64,000 nt of DNA from Lachnospiraceae bacterium (GCA_017412055.1 JAFQOW010000040.1:115434-179433), one strand, 5' to 3'; positions 44,240-54,085 are shown, counted from the first letter of the stretch. The notes: generated from the sequence alone by a model not told the origin. Program-made: numbers and translations.

Positions 44240-45703
44240 TTATTTGAGTGTATATATAGCATCATAGATATCTTTATCAACCTTTTCTAAACCTTGTTTC
44301 ATCTTTTCTTTTGTAGGATACTTTATATCCTTTCCAGCCATTTCTCTGAAAGGATCCTTAGCCACATCCCCAAGCAAGGTATGTGATGGAACCCATATTT
44401 GATCTACTGCTTTAATAGATGGCATTAAATAAATTCTGCCATCTTCAAGACTTTTAAATATCGTGTCTGTAATTCCATCAGACGCTTCTGCTACATCAGA
44501 TCGTGTTGGTGCAATTCCTAACATCTCCATACGACTATTAATCATCTCATAACTAGTTGCAAAATTTACAAATTCAATACAAGCCTCCTTGTGCTTCGTA
44601 TAAGAACTAATTCCATAACCATTTATACCACCCATAACAATTGTATCTACCCAATCGTTTTCTTTCATAGTGGAACTATCCTTAGATAAATCACCATCCG
44701 CTGGAAGAAGTGCTGGTAACTCAACCATTTTTAAATTTTCAGAAGCTTTTTTTGTAGCCTCTGTTTCTGACAAACCATCTTCCTCATATTTTAATGATAA
44801 TTTCTCTATAAATAATCCATAGGTATCTGGTGTCGATACAGCACAGAAATATGTTCCATCGGCAATCTTTTCATATCTATTCATTGTTATTGTATCATCA
44901 ACGCATCCTTCATTCATAAGCGATGCCATCTGACGCAAAGCCATTAGGCCCGTAGCTGATTCTCCTGCTGACAATCCAATATCTTCTGCATTTAAAGTTC
45001 CATCTTCATTTTCTCCGAATATATACGCACCATATGAAAATAAAAACTCGCCGTTTAGATAAAGATTATTAAATGATGACATAAAACCATACTGACTATC
45101 TTTATTCTCACTTTCATCTGTATCTCTTAACAACTTAGAATACGCATATAAATCATTCCAATTTTCAAAGAAATCTGCAATTCCATTTTTATTATCATCC
45201 CATTCTGTCTCCCAGTTTTCAGGCATCATATCTTCTCTGTAAAATAGCATAGGTTCCTGAATATTTACTGGTATTCCGCAACAATAAGTTTTTCCGTCTA
45301 TATTTATATTGAATGCGTCCCATGCTTCTGTCGGTGTATACTCATAACAATCAAAGTCCTCAATAGATAATGGAAGTATATGCTTATCCTCTGCATAAGT
45401 CATCAGCTTATCATTCGCCTGATAGATAACATCTGGTCCATATCCATAAGGACCATTTGCTGCCAAATCCGAATATTCCTCCATATTTGCATCAACAGCC
45501 TGTATTCCCTTATCTTTATATGCTTCGTTAAACGCATTTAATAACTTATCTAAATATCCTTTTTGCTTAGCTGTATCATTTTCTAGTATACGTAAAGTTA
45601 TTGTTTCTGTAGTCGAATTTTTCTCTTTTTTATTACCACAACCACTGAATGCAAGAATAATTACAACTAACACAATTAATGATGTTAACCTTTTTTTACC
45701 CAT
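44240..45703 (-). CDS. Extracellular maltodextrin-binding lipoprotein (MalE type)
   Basis: A 487-residue lipoprotein: signal peptide, lipobox LAFSGCGNKK, and a type 1 solute-binding fold of the maltose family (AADANMEEYSDLAANGPYGY region split over residues 60-85, PVNIQEPMLFYRED, INGYGISSYTKHKEACIEF). It captures maltodextrins for the MalF/MalG permeases. Longer than typical MalE by about 80 residues because of an insertion around residues 150-190. Its start overlaps the upstream GH13 gene by eight bases. Confidence 0.92.
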   Translation of the reverse strand: MGKKRLTSLIVLVVIILAFSGCGNKKEKNSTTETITLRILENDTAKQKGYLDKLLNAFNEAYKDKGIQAVDANMEEYSDLAANGPYGYGPDVIYQANDKLMTYAEDKHILPLSIEDFDCYEYTPTEAWDAFNINIDGKTYCCGIPVNIQEPMLFYREDMMPENWETEWDDNKNGIADFFENWNDLYAYSKLLRDTDESENKDSQYGFMSSFNNLYLNGEFLFSYGAYIFGENEDGTLNAEDIGLSAGESATGLMALRQMASLMNEGCVDDTITMNRYEKIADGTYFCAVSTPDTYGLFIEKLSLKYEEDGLSETEATKKASENLKMVELPALLPADGDLSKDSSTMKENDWVDTIVMGGINGYGISSYTKHKEACIEFVNFATSYEMINSRMEMLGIAPTRSDVAEASDGITDTIFKSLEDGRIYLMPSIKAVDQIWVPSHTLLGDVAKDPFREMAGKDIKYPTKEKMKQGLEKVDKDIYDAIYTLK

Positions 45704-47384
45704 TAATTAGTACACCTCCATTTAATAATATATAAAAGCTTTCTGGTTTAACTTGTGTTGTACCAACTGTCTGCATATCTTTAGTATTATTAATTAATAA
45801 TTTTATATCTGCATCTTTAACTACATTTTCTACAATTAGCACTTCACCTTCTGCATATATTTTTATACTTCCATCCGTTAAATCATATTCTTTTCTTATT
45901 GAAGATAAAGCGTGTAAAAGCTCATATATATCACTATATATACCATCCTTTTTTGCATTATCCCAATCCATACATCTTCTACAATCTGGATCATATCCTC
46001 CATATGTTAGCGTCTCTGTTCCATAAAAAATACATGGCGCTCCCTTATACATATATAAAAGCGCAAGTGCTGCTTTCATCTTAAATCTATTTTCTCCAAC
46101 TTCCTTATAGAAACGATGGGTATCATGGCTATCTAACAGATTCAACATCATATTATTTACAGCATCTGTATTTCTCATTAATATTTCATTTAACTTCCAC
46201 GATGCCTGTTCTGCATTCTTTGTTCCTGTTGCAAAATAATCAAGACATAGCTTAGTAAATGCATAATTCATTATACTGTCATACTGGTCTCCACGCAAAT
46301 AATTATTAGCATCATGCCAATTCTCACCTATAATAACTGCATCTTGATTTACCGACTTGATTCTATCTCTAAATCTTCTCCAAAAAGTATGACTTATTTC
46401 ATCTGAAACATCTAATCTCCAGCCATCAATATTGTATTTTTCAACGTAATATGTTCCGATATCTAATAAAAATTCTTGAACCTCTTTATTAGAAGTATTT
46501 AACTTAGGCATATATTCACACGCCGCAAAGGTTTCGTAATTGTCTCTATTTTCGCTAACTTTATCTCCATCTATAACAAACCAATTAAAATACTTTGAGT
46601 TTTTGCCATTAGCTAATACATCCCTAAACTGTTCAATATTTTCACTACAATGATTGAAAACTGCATCAAGAAGAATTCTCATTCCTCTTGCGTGCGCTTT
46701 ATCTATAAGCTCTTTCAAATCTTCATTTGTTCCAAACTGTTTATCCACTGCATAATAATCACTTATATCATATTTGTGGTTTGAAATCGATTCAAATACC
46801 GGTGTAAGATAAATGGCATTACACCCAAGTTCTTTTATATAATCTAATTTTTCAATTATACCTTTTAAATCTCCGCCAGCAAAACTTTTAGGATTAGGTA
46901 CATCTCCCCATTTCAAATTAACATAAGATGTATCTTTTTCCTTATTTCCCATATTAAATCTGTCCACAAATATCTGATAAAACACAGCTTTTTTCATCCA
47001 TGCTACACACTTAACTATATCGACATCATTAATATAAGGATACTGAAAAAAATTATAAAAGCCTATAGTAAAATCATATGTTTCCGTTACTCCATCCTCT
47101 GAAAAGTAATAGTTTTTTTCTCCATCATTAATATAAAAAACATATGCCAAACGAGTATCTTCCAATTGCAATTTAACTTCATAGAAATCAAAAATTTCTC
47201 CCACATAAGATTTCTTCATATCTACAGTTTTTTGACACTCGCCTATTACATATTTATTTTCATATATTACTTGCGCACGGACAATATCATCTTTGCCCGT
47301 ACGCAATCTCAAAACTATCTCATTGGATGAAACCGGAAAACAATATGAAGAATCTACAATATGCTGTATTGCAAATTTATTCAT
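45696..47384 (-). CDS. Intracellular neopullulanase/cyclomaltodextrinase-type GH13 enzyme
   Basis: A 562-residue enzyme without signal peptide. The N-terminal 120 residues form a CBM34-like beta domain (SNEIVLRLRTGKDDIVRAQV). The catalytic barrel has RILLDAVFNHCS, GWRLDVSDEIS (Asp), VIIGENWHD (Glu) and NLLDSHDTHR (Asp), and there is a small C-terminal beta domain. This is the GH13_20 layout, so imported maltodextrins or cyclodextrins are likely substrates in the cytosol. AAGGAG precedes the ATG. Confidence 0.92.
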   Translation of the reverse strand: MNKFAIQHIVDSSYCFPVSSNEIVLRLRTGKDDIVRAQVIYENKYVIGECQKTVDMKKSYVGEIFDFYEVKLQLEDTRLAYVFYINDGEKNYYFSEDGVTETYDFTIGFYNFFQYPYINDVDIVKCVAWMKKAVFYQIFVDRFNMGNKEKDTSYVNLKWGDVPNPKSFAGGDLKGIIEKLDYIKELGCNAIYLTPVFESISNHKYDISDYYAVDKQFGTNEDLKELIDKAHARGMRILLDAVFNHCSENIEQFRDVLANGKNSKYFNWFVIDGDKVSENRDNYETFAACEYMPKLNTSNKEVQEFLLDIGTYYVEKYNIDGWRLDVSDEISHTFWRRFRDRIKSVNQDAVIIGENWHDANNYLRGDQYDSIMNYAFTKLCLDYFATGTKNAEQASWKLNEILMRNTDAVNNMMLNLLDSHDTHRFYKEVGENRFKMKAALALLYMYKGAPCIFYGTETLTYGGYDPDCRRCMDWDNAKKDGIYSDIYELLHALSSIRKEYDLTDGSIKIYAEGEVLIVENVVKDADIKLLINNTKDMQTVGTTQVKPESFYILLNGGVLING

Positions 47385-47405
47385 TTTATTTCTCCTTGTA
47401 TAAAA

Positions 47406-48491
47406 TTACTTGCTAACCTCTACCGTCATTGTGTCTGCATCAACTGTAAATGTATATGTACCAGCATTAATAACTTTAATATTATATGCATCCTCTATAA
47501 GCGCCTTTGATGCATCATCTACTACTGCAGTTGAATTCATTCCAAGACCTGTATCCTCACCATTGTCATAAACCATAAAATACAACTCTATTCCAGCTTC
47601 AAGGTCCATTGTTATAGAAAACTTATTTGTTCCAGTCTGACGAGTTAATTCTTTTATATCCGACCAATCAGATACCCAACTACCTTTCACTGTAATACCT
47701 GTCGCTTCACTTACTGTATATTTAGTTTCTGGCTCAGTAGTCTTCTCTTCTTCTGTTGCAGTTGCATCACCATTACGCACAATTGAAAGTGTATCCTGAA
47801 GTTCATTATCTGGATCTGTTGTTAATGTGATTGTATAATTTCCATCCATTACAACGTTAACATTAGATGTTGTATCTGAACCTCCTAAACCACCACCATT
47901 AGCCATCTGTGTATCGTCAATAGATGTAAAACAACCATATCCTTTTTGACCATCCCATGCCCAATCATGAATAACCTGGAACTGATCTCCTTCATAAAGG
48001 TTAACTGTAATAGAAAATTCGTTTGTTGCTTTACCTGTTGCCTTTAATTCACAAGATGCCTTTACATCATCTTCAACATCTGATGCCCAATTACTAGCTG
48101 CAAGTTCCGGACAAGTTCCTGTTCCAACTATATACCATTTTCTTGAATCTTCAGCTACCTTTGTTGACTTAAAACTTCCATACAAAGTTGTAGACGCATC
48201 AAAGGTTGCACTACTTAAATCTTTCTTACTAGTCTCCAAAAGTGTTGGTGTCTCATACCATCCTAAGAACTCGAAATCCTGAATATTTTCATACTTTTCG
48301 TAACCTGTAAGTTTCTCACCTGCGATACCATTAACCTCACCCAACTTGTTATCGCCATTCATAAATGTAACTACTATTTCTTCCTTCTTTGTTTCTTTTG
48401 CAGCATCTTTCTGTCCGCCACACGCACATACACACATCATTACAGATGTTGCAAGAATTACACTAAATACTTTTTTTAACGTTTTCTTCAT
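47406..48491 (-). CDS. Starch-binding lipoprotein
   Basis: A 361-residue exported lipoprotein with lipobox MCVCACGG. The mature part holds a Listeria-Bacteroides-type repeat (VTFMNGDNKLGEVNGIAG to FEFLGWYETP), then two carbohydrate-binding modules (about residues 125-245 and 262-361). These contain Trp-rich strands such as QFQVIHDWAWDGQKGYG and VKGSWVSDWSDIKELTRQTG, as in SusE/F-like and Eubacterium/Roseburia starch-binding proteins. The start at 48491 follows GGAGG. First gene of the maltodextrin operon, behind the LacI operators. Confidence 0.85.
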   Translation of the reverse strand: MKKTLKKVFSVILATSVMMCVCACGGQKDAAKETKKEEIVVTFMNGDNKLGEVNGIAGEKLTGYEKYENIQDFEFLGWYETPTLLETSKKDLSSATFDASTTLYGSFKSTKVAEDSRKWYIVGTGTCPELAASNWASDVEDDVKASCELKATGKATNEFSITVNLYEGDQFQVIHDWAWDGQKGYGCFTSIDDTQMANGGGLGGSDTTSNVNVVMDGNYTITLTTDPDNELQDTLSIVRNGDATATEEEKTTEPETKYTVSEATGITVKGSWVSDWSDIKELTRQTGTNKFSITMDLEAGIELYFMVYDNGEDTGLGMNSTAVVDDASKALIEDAYNIKVINAGTYTFTVDADTMTVEVSK

Positions 48492-48514
48492 TTTATATAC
48501 CTCCACACATTTTA

Positions 48515-48541
48515 CTTAAACGTTTAATTTAAACGGTTAAG
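48515..48541. promoter_or_regulatory. Tandem LacI-family operators of the maltodextrin operon
   Basis: TTAAACGTTTAA (48516-48527, perfect palindrome with central CG) and TTAAACGGTTAA (48529-48540) are centred 13 bp apart. Together they form a 27-bp near-perfect dyad with one mismatch. They sit just downstream of the -10, so binding would block transcription. Spacing suits the regulator encoded by the divergent gene. Confidence 0.8.
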
Positions 48542-48544
48542 TGT

Positions 48545-48573
48545 ATGTTAACACCATATAATTCAAAAGTCAA
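48545..48573 (-). promoter_or_regulatory. Promoter of the maltodextrin operon
   Basis: On the minus strand TTGACT (48573-48568), a 17-base spacer and TAACAT (48550-48545). The predicted start falls inside the operator dyad at 48515-48541. Confidence 0.65.
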
Positions 48574-48581
48574 TTATTTTC

Positions 48582-48610
48582 TTGACAATTTCTTTTAAGA
48601 TTTGTAATAT
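48582..48610 (+). promoter_or_regulatory. Promoter of the LacI-family regulator gene
   Basis: Perfect TTGACA (48582-48587), a 17-base spacer and TAATAT (48605-48610). The roughly 115-base leader to the ATG contains an inverted repeat GCTAGT/ACTAGC (48639-48662) of unknown role. Confidence 0.6.
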
Positions 48611-48734
48611 TACTTATACAGTTAAGTTGGCTGAATTGCTAGTTTTCTTAATTTTACTAGCTTTCTTATATAATTAAATTCAAAAAATTAAGTTAACATT
48701 TTTCATATATTTTTAGAAAGGTTTGGTACCCATT

Positions 48735-49616
48735 ATGGAAAAAAAAGTAACCGTAAAGGACGTTGCAAGAGAAGCTGGCGTTTCCGTTGCAACTGTATCA
48801 TATATTATGAACAATAGAACAGACCAAAAGATAAGTAGCGAAACGCGCAAAAAAGTCTTACAAATAGCTAATCTATTAAACTACAGACCAAGTCACGCTG
48901 CTATCAGTCTTGCTACCGGTAAGACTAACATCATTGGCGTTGCCTACTACCTTGATCCAAATACGCCATCAAGAAATATGGAAATAAATACATTTGTTAA
49001 TTTAATTATCGAACGTCTTAATCGTATGAAATATGATATTTTGTTTATGCCTATTACAGAGGATGAAGACAATATTAGAACAAATAGAAATATAGATGCT
49101 GTTATTGCTATTGATTTATCCCACGAACAGTTTAAACGTCTTTCAGAAAAATATTATGTACCTGTGATAAATGTAGATATGATTATAAATGATAAACTAT
49201 TCTTTCAGATTTACACAGATTATCCATTACTAATTTCTAAAGCTATGGATATTATAGGAAATGATAGCTATATATTACTTGACAAATACGCCAATGAAAA
49301 ATTTTGTAACTATATAACAGAGAATGTTCCTGATGATAAAATTATTACCATTACTGATTTTTCAGAAGATATACTACGCTTAATATCTGACAAAAAAGTT
49401 ATTGTCATCGGAACCTATTTAGCTCTTATGATTCAACCATATATAAAAGCCGACAATATGGTTGTTATCAGCCCAGAGGAAAACAAAAATATGTTTTCAC
49501 CTACAACCAAAATTGTCTACAACGATGTATCGAAAAAAGCTAACCTTACAATGAATATCCTTCTTAACGCATTAAATCGCAATTTTGAATTAAATCATGA
49601 CTGTAAGGTAAGGTAG
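48735..49616 (+). CDS. LacI/GalR family regulator of the maltodextrin operon
   Basis: A 293-residue regulator. The N-terminal helix-turn-helix and hinge are intact (TVKDVAREAGVSVATVSYIM, NYRPSHAAISLATGKTNIIG). The effector domain is short (about 230 residues against 270 or more in typical members) and lacks recognisable sugar-binding residues, so it may be a degenerate or divergent sensor. ATG at 48735 was preferred over an in-frame TTG at 48723, which lies one base after its purine-rich site. It is divergent from the starch operon, whose promoter carries two LacI palindromes. Confidence 0.88.
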   Translation: MEKKVTVKDVAREAGVSVATVSYIMNNRTDQKISSETRKKVLQIANLLNYRPSHAAISLATGKTNIIGVAYYLDPNTPSRNMEINTFVNLIIERLNRMKYDILFMPITEDEDNIRTNRNIDAVIAIDLSHEQFKRLSEKYYVPVINVDMIINDKLFFQIYTDYPLLISKAMDIIGNDSYILLDKYANEKFCNYITENVPDDKIITITDFSEDILRLISDKKVIVIGTYLALMIQPYIKADNMVVISPEENKNMFSPTTKIVYNDVSKKANLTMNILLNALNRNFELNHDCKVR

Positions 49617-49638
49617 GCTTAATGCTCTCCGTAACTCG

Positions 49639-49679
49639 AAAAAGTCAAGTATAAATGTCTAATTTATACTTGACTTTTT
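49639..49679. terminator. Bidirectional terminator between the LacI-type gene and the GNAT gene
   Basis: An 18-bp perfect stem (49639-49656 with 49662-49679) with A and T runs at its ends separates convergent genes. Confidence 0.88.
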
Positions 49680-49682
49680 AAT

Positions 49683-50450
49683 TTATTTTTCTGAATACTT
49701 TGTGTAGTTTATTTTCCTCCGATACCAGTATGAATACGTTTTTTCAAATCCTAATTTTTCATATAAATTTATGGCTATCTGATTAGTCTGTATCACTTGC
49801 AAATATGCCGTATAACCACCCATTTCCTTTGCCTTCGCCAATAGTGTTTCACACAACCTACGACCATAACCTTTACCACGATACATCTCGTCCACTATCA
49901 CATTGGCAATATAAATATATCCATTTTCAATTACCGCAGATGCACAAGCTACATTTTTTCCGTCTTCTTTTATAATACAATATAATGTATCATTTTGAAT
50001 CATATTACGTATCTTTGTTACTGTATCTCGCGTACTTTGGTTTGTGTACTTCTCAAGAATAAAATATGTATCTAACCATTCATCTGTCACATGTTCTATG
50101 ATGATGCACTCACTTGATGCAAATTCCTTATCTGTCAAATCCATAATCATTACATCAGTTGGCGTTACAATCTCATAGCCTCTATCATTCAATATATCAT
50201 CTATCACTTCATCCTCTTCATGAATAACCTTAAAGATACAAGGTAAACCATTTTCCAAATAACGTTTCTCACATTCCTCTATCTTTTCTTTTATTTCAAT
50301 AGTTGAAGGATATATCATATTCACCGAATTCGCTCTAGAAGAATATCCATTTGCGAATCGTAAAACCCAACCATCGTAGTACTGTGTCTTCAAAGAAGGA
50401 TGGGCATTAAATGATAATTCTTCTAAATATCGTATCATCGAATTTTTCAT
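49683..50450 (-). CDS. GNAT family N-acetyltransferase
   Basis: A 255-residue protein with an N-terminal extension of the type LKTQYYDGWVLRFANGYSSRANSV and a C-terminal GNAT fold with the acetyl-CoA motif VDEMYRGKGYGRRLCETLLA and AINLYEKLGFEKTYSYWYR. The N-terminal signature is shared with a class of two-domain GNATs whose substrate is unknown. Start at 50450 (MKNSMIRYLEEL) follows AAAGGA. It stands 56 bp downstream of the ABC-2 genes and may be read through from them. Confidence 0.85.
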   Translation of the reverse strand: MKNSMIRYLEELSFNAHPSLKTQYYDGWVLRFANGYSSRANSVNMIYPSTIEIKEKIEECEKRYLENGLPCIFKVIHEEDEVIDDILNDRGYEIVTPTDVMIMDLTDKEFASSECIIIEHVTDEWLDTYFILEKYTNQSTRDTVTKIRNMIQNDTLYCIIKEDGKNVACASAVIENGYIYIANVIVDEMYRGKGYGRRLCETLLAKAKEMGGYTAYLQVIQTNQIAINLYEKLGFEKTYSYWYRRKINYTKYSEK

Positions 50451-50506
50451 GCATATTCCTTTCTTGTGTAATATATATTTATTCAATATCTACCATAAAA
50501 CTTTCC

Positions 50507-51310
50507 TTAATTTCCCGTACTTGTATATCTCTTTACACTTATTCTCCAGAACACATATGCCAATGCATATACTACCACACCAACTAACGGTGCTATATAC
50601 ATATACAGTTCATTATAGTTCGCCATATCTGGTTTTCTTAATAAATACTGCGCTGGAAAATAATTTACAAAGGCAAATGGAACCACATATATCATAAGTC
50701 CCTGTATGAGCTTGCTATATATACTGATAGGGTATCCTGCAAATTTACGCATATTCCAATAAAGTATCTCTCGTACACTTTCTAATTCTACGAAATAAAA
50801 GCAAAGTGATGAAAAGAAAATAAACATTCCGCCCTGTATCAATATTCCACCGATAATAGCACCTACATAATACATTATAGTTGTGGCATTCCACACTATA
50901 CCCACTCTTCCAGCAGACACTATAAACAAAATAATTCCCAATGTTCCATGACCAGCCGAAGCCATTAAATCTGCATTATTAAGAATAAGCTGTATTAGCA
51001 ATCCCCTCGGTCTTATTACAAGTCTATCAAATCTGCCTCCCCTTATCATATCCGAAAAATGTCTAAGGTCAGCAAATATAGATACCACGAAGGCATATGT
51101 CACGAATAAAATACTAAACAAAAATAGCATTTCATCTACATTCCAATCATTGATTTTATCAAACTTAAGCAGTGCCAAATATATAACGATTATATTCATT
51201 GACTCCCTTACAAATACAGCTGTGGTGGCCACTAATGTATCTACTCTGTATTCCAATCTCGTAAGAAAGCTCATTTTTAACATCTGCATCATCGTACGAA
51301 GCTCTCCCAT
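50507..51310 (-). CDS. ABC-2 family permease (DUF990-like), subunit 1
   Basis: A 267-residue membrane protein with six TM segments; characteristic RGGRFDRLVIRPRGLLIQLI after the second or third helix matches the ABC-2 DUF990 family. AAGGAGG lies eight bases before the ATG. It follows its paralogue at 51315-52103 by four bases. Together they form the membrane part of an exporter of unknown substrate. Confidence 0.88.
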   Translation of the reverse strand: MGELRTMMQMLKMSFLTRLEYRVDTLVATTAVFVRESMNIIVIYLALLKFDKINDWNVDEMLFLFSILFVTYAFVVSIFADLRHFSDMIRGGRFDRLVIRPRGLLIQLILNNADLMASAGHGTLGIILFIVSAGRVGIVWNATTIMYYVGAIIGGILIQGGMFIFFSSLCFYFVELESVREILYWNMRKFAGYPISIYSKLIQGLMIYVVPFAFVNYFPAQYLLRKPDMANYNELYMYIAPLVGVVVYALAYVFWRISVKRYTSTGN

Positions 51311-51314
51311 GGCT

Positions 51315-52103
51315 TTACCCTCCTTGTACTACTAGCTTTTTTACACCCTTACTCCAAAGTACACCTGCCATACCTCCAAGTATACCTATCCACATAAGCT
51401 GAAGAGATAATTTACTAAGCATTTCCATTCCTGTTACTTCACCAAGATATATTCTTATAGGTGTAAAATAAATTGATTCGAATGGTGTAAATACGATAAT
51501 CTTTTTAATTATGTCCGGCATAAACCATAATGGTAAAAATACTCCTGACAAAATATTTACTATTACATTTTTAATAGTCATTATGCCCCATACACTAAAT
51601 AACCAGAAGCTTAGAACCTGAATAATTAAGCTAAGAAGCCACAACACCAAATATCCCAATGCAACGCTTATAAGCATAATTATAAAGTTCCCCATACTAT
51701 ACGGCGCACATAATTTTGTATAAAAACATGCAAAAACCACTGCTGGCAGAAAGTTAAATACTACTCTAAATAATCCTTCACCTATATTTTCCCAAAGTAA
51801 TCTAAATACAAAATTTACAGGCTTTAAAAATTCATTTGTAATACTTCCATCGTGTATCTTATCCTGTATAAACATTTCATTAAAATGAAACGCATTTGAT
51901 AAACCTAATGATATTACAAAGCTTGTAGCTGTCATAGCATAGGATATTCCATCCACCTCTGCTTTGCCTTCATAAAGTGCCTTATAAATACAAAGGTAAA
52001 CTACAATAGTTATAATGGTATTCACTATACCCATAAAAAACTCTAGCCTATATGCCATTTTATTTTGAAACTTTTTTATGGCAAATTCCACATATGTTCT
52101 CAT
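51315..52103 (-). CDS. ABC-2 family permease (DUF990-like), subunit 2
   Basis: A 262-residue six-TM protein, with KIHDGSITNEFLKPVNFVFR in the place equivalent to the conserved loop of its partner. Coupled to the ATPase gene upstream by three bases. Distant sequence similarity to the other permease indicates an old duplication, giving a heterodimeric channel. Confidence 0.88.
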   Translation of the reverse strand: MRTYVEFAIKKFQNKMAYRLEFFMGIVNTIITIVVYLCIYKALYEGKAEVDGISYAMTATSFVISLGLSNAFHFNEMFIQDKIHDGSITNEFLKPVNFVFRLLWENIGEGLFRVVFNFLPAVVFACFYTKLCAPYSMGNFIIMLISVALGYLVLWLLSLIIQVLSFWLFSVWGIMTIKNVIVNILSGVFLPLWFMPDIIKKIIVFTPFESIYFTPIRIYLGEVTGMEMLSKLSLQLMWIGILGGMAGVLWSKGVKKLVVQGG

Positions 52104-52106
52104 AAG

Positions 52107-53069
52107 CTATTCCCCCTTTGTATCAGCATTAAGCTCTATCTTTCCCTCATAAATATCCCTTATAATTCCATCGATTTCAGGCTCACATATAGATATATCC
52201 TTTATACTTTCCTCAGTAAATAATTTCTCCATAACCTGATTCATAGGTATCTTATTTATATCAAAGGTTTTCATTTCCTTAGAGCCATCCTCGTACATAA
52301 CTTCAATATTCTTTATGTTACTATACTTATTTTTTATCTCCGCTATAGTTCCGTCATACACCTTTTTACCCTGGTCTATAATGATAAGTCTTTCACATAC
52401 CTTTTCAATATCCTGCATATCATGTGTGGTAAATATGATAGTTGTCTGCTCATTTTTATTCATATATTTTATAAATTCTCTTATCTTCTCTTTTGCTACC
52501 ACATCAAGCCCTATAGTTGGCTCATCTAAAAATACAAGCTTTGGAGAGTGAAGTAATGCTGCCACTATATCTCCTCTCATCCTCTGACCCAAGGATAGCT
52601 GTCTTACCGGCTGATTTATAAAGTCCTCCATATCAAGTAATTCCACGAATTTCTTTAAGTTTTCCTCATAAACCTTCTTCGGAATTTTATATATGTATTT
52701 CATCAATTCAAAGCTCTCTATCAGTGGTAAATCCCAATGAAGCTGCGACTTCTGACCAAACACTACTCCTATATTTTTTACATACTGCTTTCTCTGCTTA
52801 TATGGGATATATCCATCTATTTTTACAGTGCCAGAATCAGGATAAAGTATTCCCGATAACATCTTTATGGTGGTAGATTTACCTGCACCATTTTTTCCTA
52901 TAAAGCCTGTTATCTCACCCTTTTTAATTTCAAAGCTTATATCGTCTACAGCTTTTTTTATCTCATATTTTTTATTGACTAAACTTTTCAAAGATGCCCA
53001 AAAGCCCTTTTCTTCTTTTGCTATCTTATAATATCTTTTTATATTTTTTACTTCGATTATGTTTTCCAT
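52107..53069 (-). CDS. ABC transporter ATP-binding protein, first of two
   Basis: A 320-residue ATPase with Walker A GKNGAGKSTTIKML, signature LSLGQRMRGDIVAALL, Walker B LVFLDEPTIGLD and switch FTTHDM. The C-terminal 80 residues form an extra domain typical of the DUF990-linked ATPases (NrtD/Wzt-unlike, ending ELNADTKGE). An insert SLKSLVNKKYEIKKAV near residue 30 is characteristic of this group. One base separates it from the second ATPase gene. Confidence 0.9.
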   Translation of the reverse strand: MENIIEVKNIKRYYKIAKEEKGFWASLKSLVNKKYEIKKAVDDISFEIKKGEITGFIGKNGAGKSTTIKMLSGILYPDSGTVKIDGYIPYKQRKQYVKNIGVVFGQKSQLHWDLPLIESFELMKYIYKIPKKVYEENLKKFVELLDMEDFINQPVRQLSLGQRMRGDIVAALLHSPKLVFLDEPTIGLDVVAKEKIREFIKYMNKNEQTTIIFTTHDMQDIEKVCERLIIIDQGKKVYDGTIAEIKNKYSNIKNIEVMYEDGSKEMKTFDINKIPMNQVMEKLFTEESIKDISICEPEIDGIIRDIYEGKIELNADTKGE

Positions 53070-53070
53070 T

Positions 53071-53979
53071 CTACAGTTCCTCCCTATAAATCTTTTTTAT
53101 TGTATCAGTAAGGTTAGGCTCTATCTGCCTCATATCATATATCTCACATTTTGATAATATATGACTCACTATCTGCTTTGTCTCAATCTTTTGCTTATGA
53201 TAAAAAATCTCCATAATTCCATTTTCTATATTTATCTTTTCGATAGGTAAGTCTTCCATATCTGGATATACACCCTTAGTATTTACACTTAATGTATATA
53301 GTGGTTCATACTTTTCAAGCAACTCCTCCACACTTCCATCAAAGATGATATTACCCTTATCTAGAAGTATAATTCTGTCACATATTTTTTCTACTTCCTG
53401 TAAATTATGACTTGTATATATCAGTGTAGTATCCTCTATTTTATAATTCTCCAGCCACTTCATTATCTTATGCTTTATAGACACATCAATTCCTATCATA
53501 GTCTCATCAAGAAGTAATAGCTTGGGTGAGATAAGAAATGCATAAACTAACTCACATCTCATCCTCTCACCTAAAGAAATATCTCTTGGAATACTATTAA
53601 GAAGATGATCAATCTCAAAAGCTTCTGTTAATTCCTCTAGCCTTTTCTTCGCTATATCTTTATCTACATGATACATACTTATACAGTTTTCGTAAGAAGC
53701 CCGTACTCTTAAATCCTCCCAAAGAGACGACTTAGTTCCTGATACATAGACAATATCTCTTTTTACATCATCCTTCTCCAATATATTTTCCGTATTACTA
53801 ACTCTTTTAAACCCACTATCAGGCTGTAAGATTCCCGATAATATATTTAGCAATGTAGTCTTTCCTGCTCCGTTTAAACCGATAATTCCTACTCGCTCAC
53901 CTTTTGAAATATGGAAGGATACATTATTAAGTACCTTCTTTTCTCCATAATTTTTGCAAATATCTTTTATTACTATCAA
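53071..53979 (-). CDS. ABC transporter ATP-binding protein, second and divergent
   Basis: A 302-residue ATPase with Walker A GLNGAGKTTLLN, signature ISLGERMRCELVYAFL, Walker B LLLLDETMIGID and switch YTSHNL. The Pro after the Walker B Glu is replaced (DETMIG instead of DEPTIG), and it differs from its neighbour over most of its length. TTG at 53979 behind GAGAGGTG is the best start; a GTG at 53988 overlaps that ribosome site. The first gene of the four-gene exporter operon. Confidence 0.87.
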   Translation of the reverse strand: MIVIKDICKNYGEKKVLNNVSFHISKGERVGIIGLNGAGKTTLLNILSGILQPDSGFKRVSNTENILEKDDVKRDIVYVSGTKSSLWEDLRVRASYENCISMYHVDKDIAKKRLEELTEAFEIDHLLNSIPRDISLGERMRCELVYAFLISPKLLLLDETMIGIDVSIKHKIMKWLENYKIEDTTLIYTSHNLQEVEKICDRIILLDKGNIIFDGSVEELLEKYEPLYTLSVNTKGVYPDMEDLPIEKINIENGIMEIFYHKQKIETKQIVSHILSKCEIYDMRQIEPNLTDTIKKIYREEL

Positions 53980-54057
53980 GCTTCTCACCTCTCTTGGATT
54001 TACTTTAATTAAAAACTTTTATAAACTTATTACTCTCAATGGTTACAATATACAAAT

Positions 54058-54085
54058 AGAAAACCCACACGTCAATACGTGTGGG
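54058..54085 (-). terminator. Terminator of the LytTR/GHKL two-component operon
   Basis: A stem CCCACACG/CGTGTGGG with a six-base loop and T-run on the minus strand, 34 bp after the kinase stop. Confidence 0.85.
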
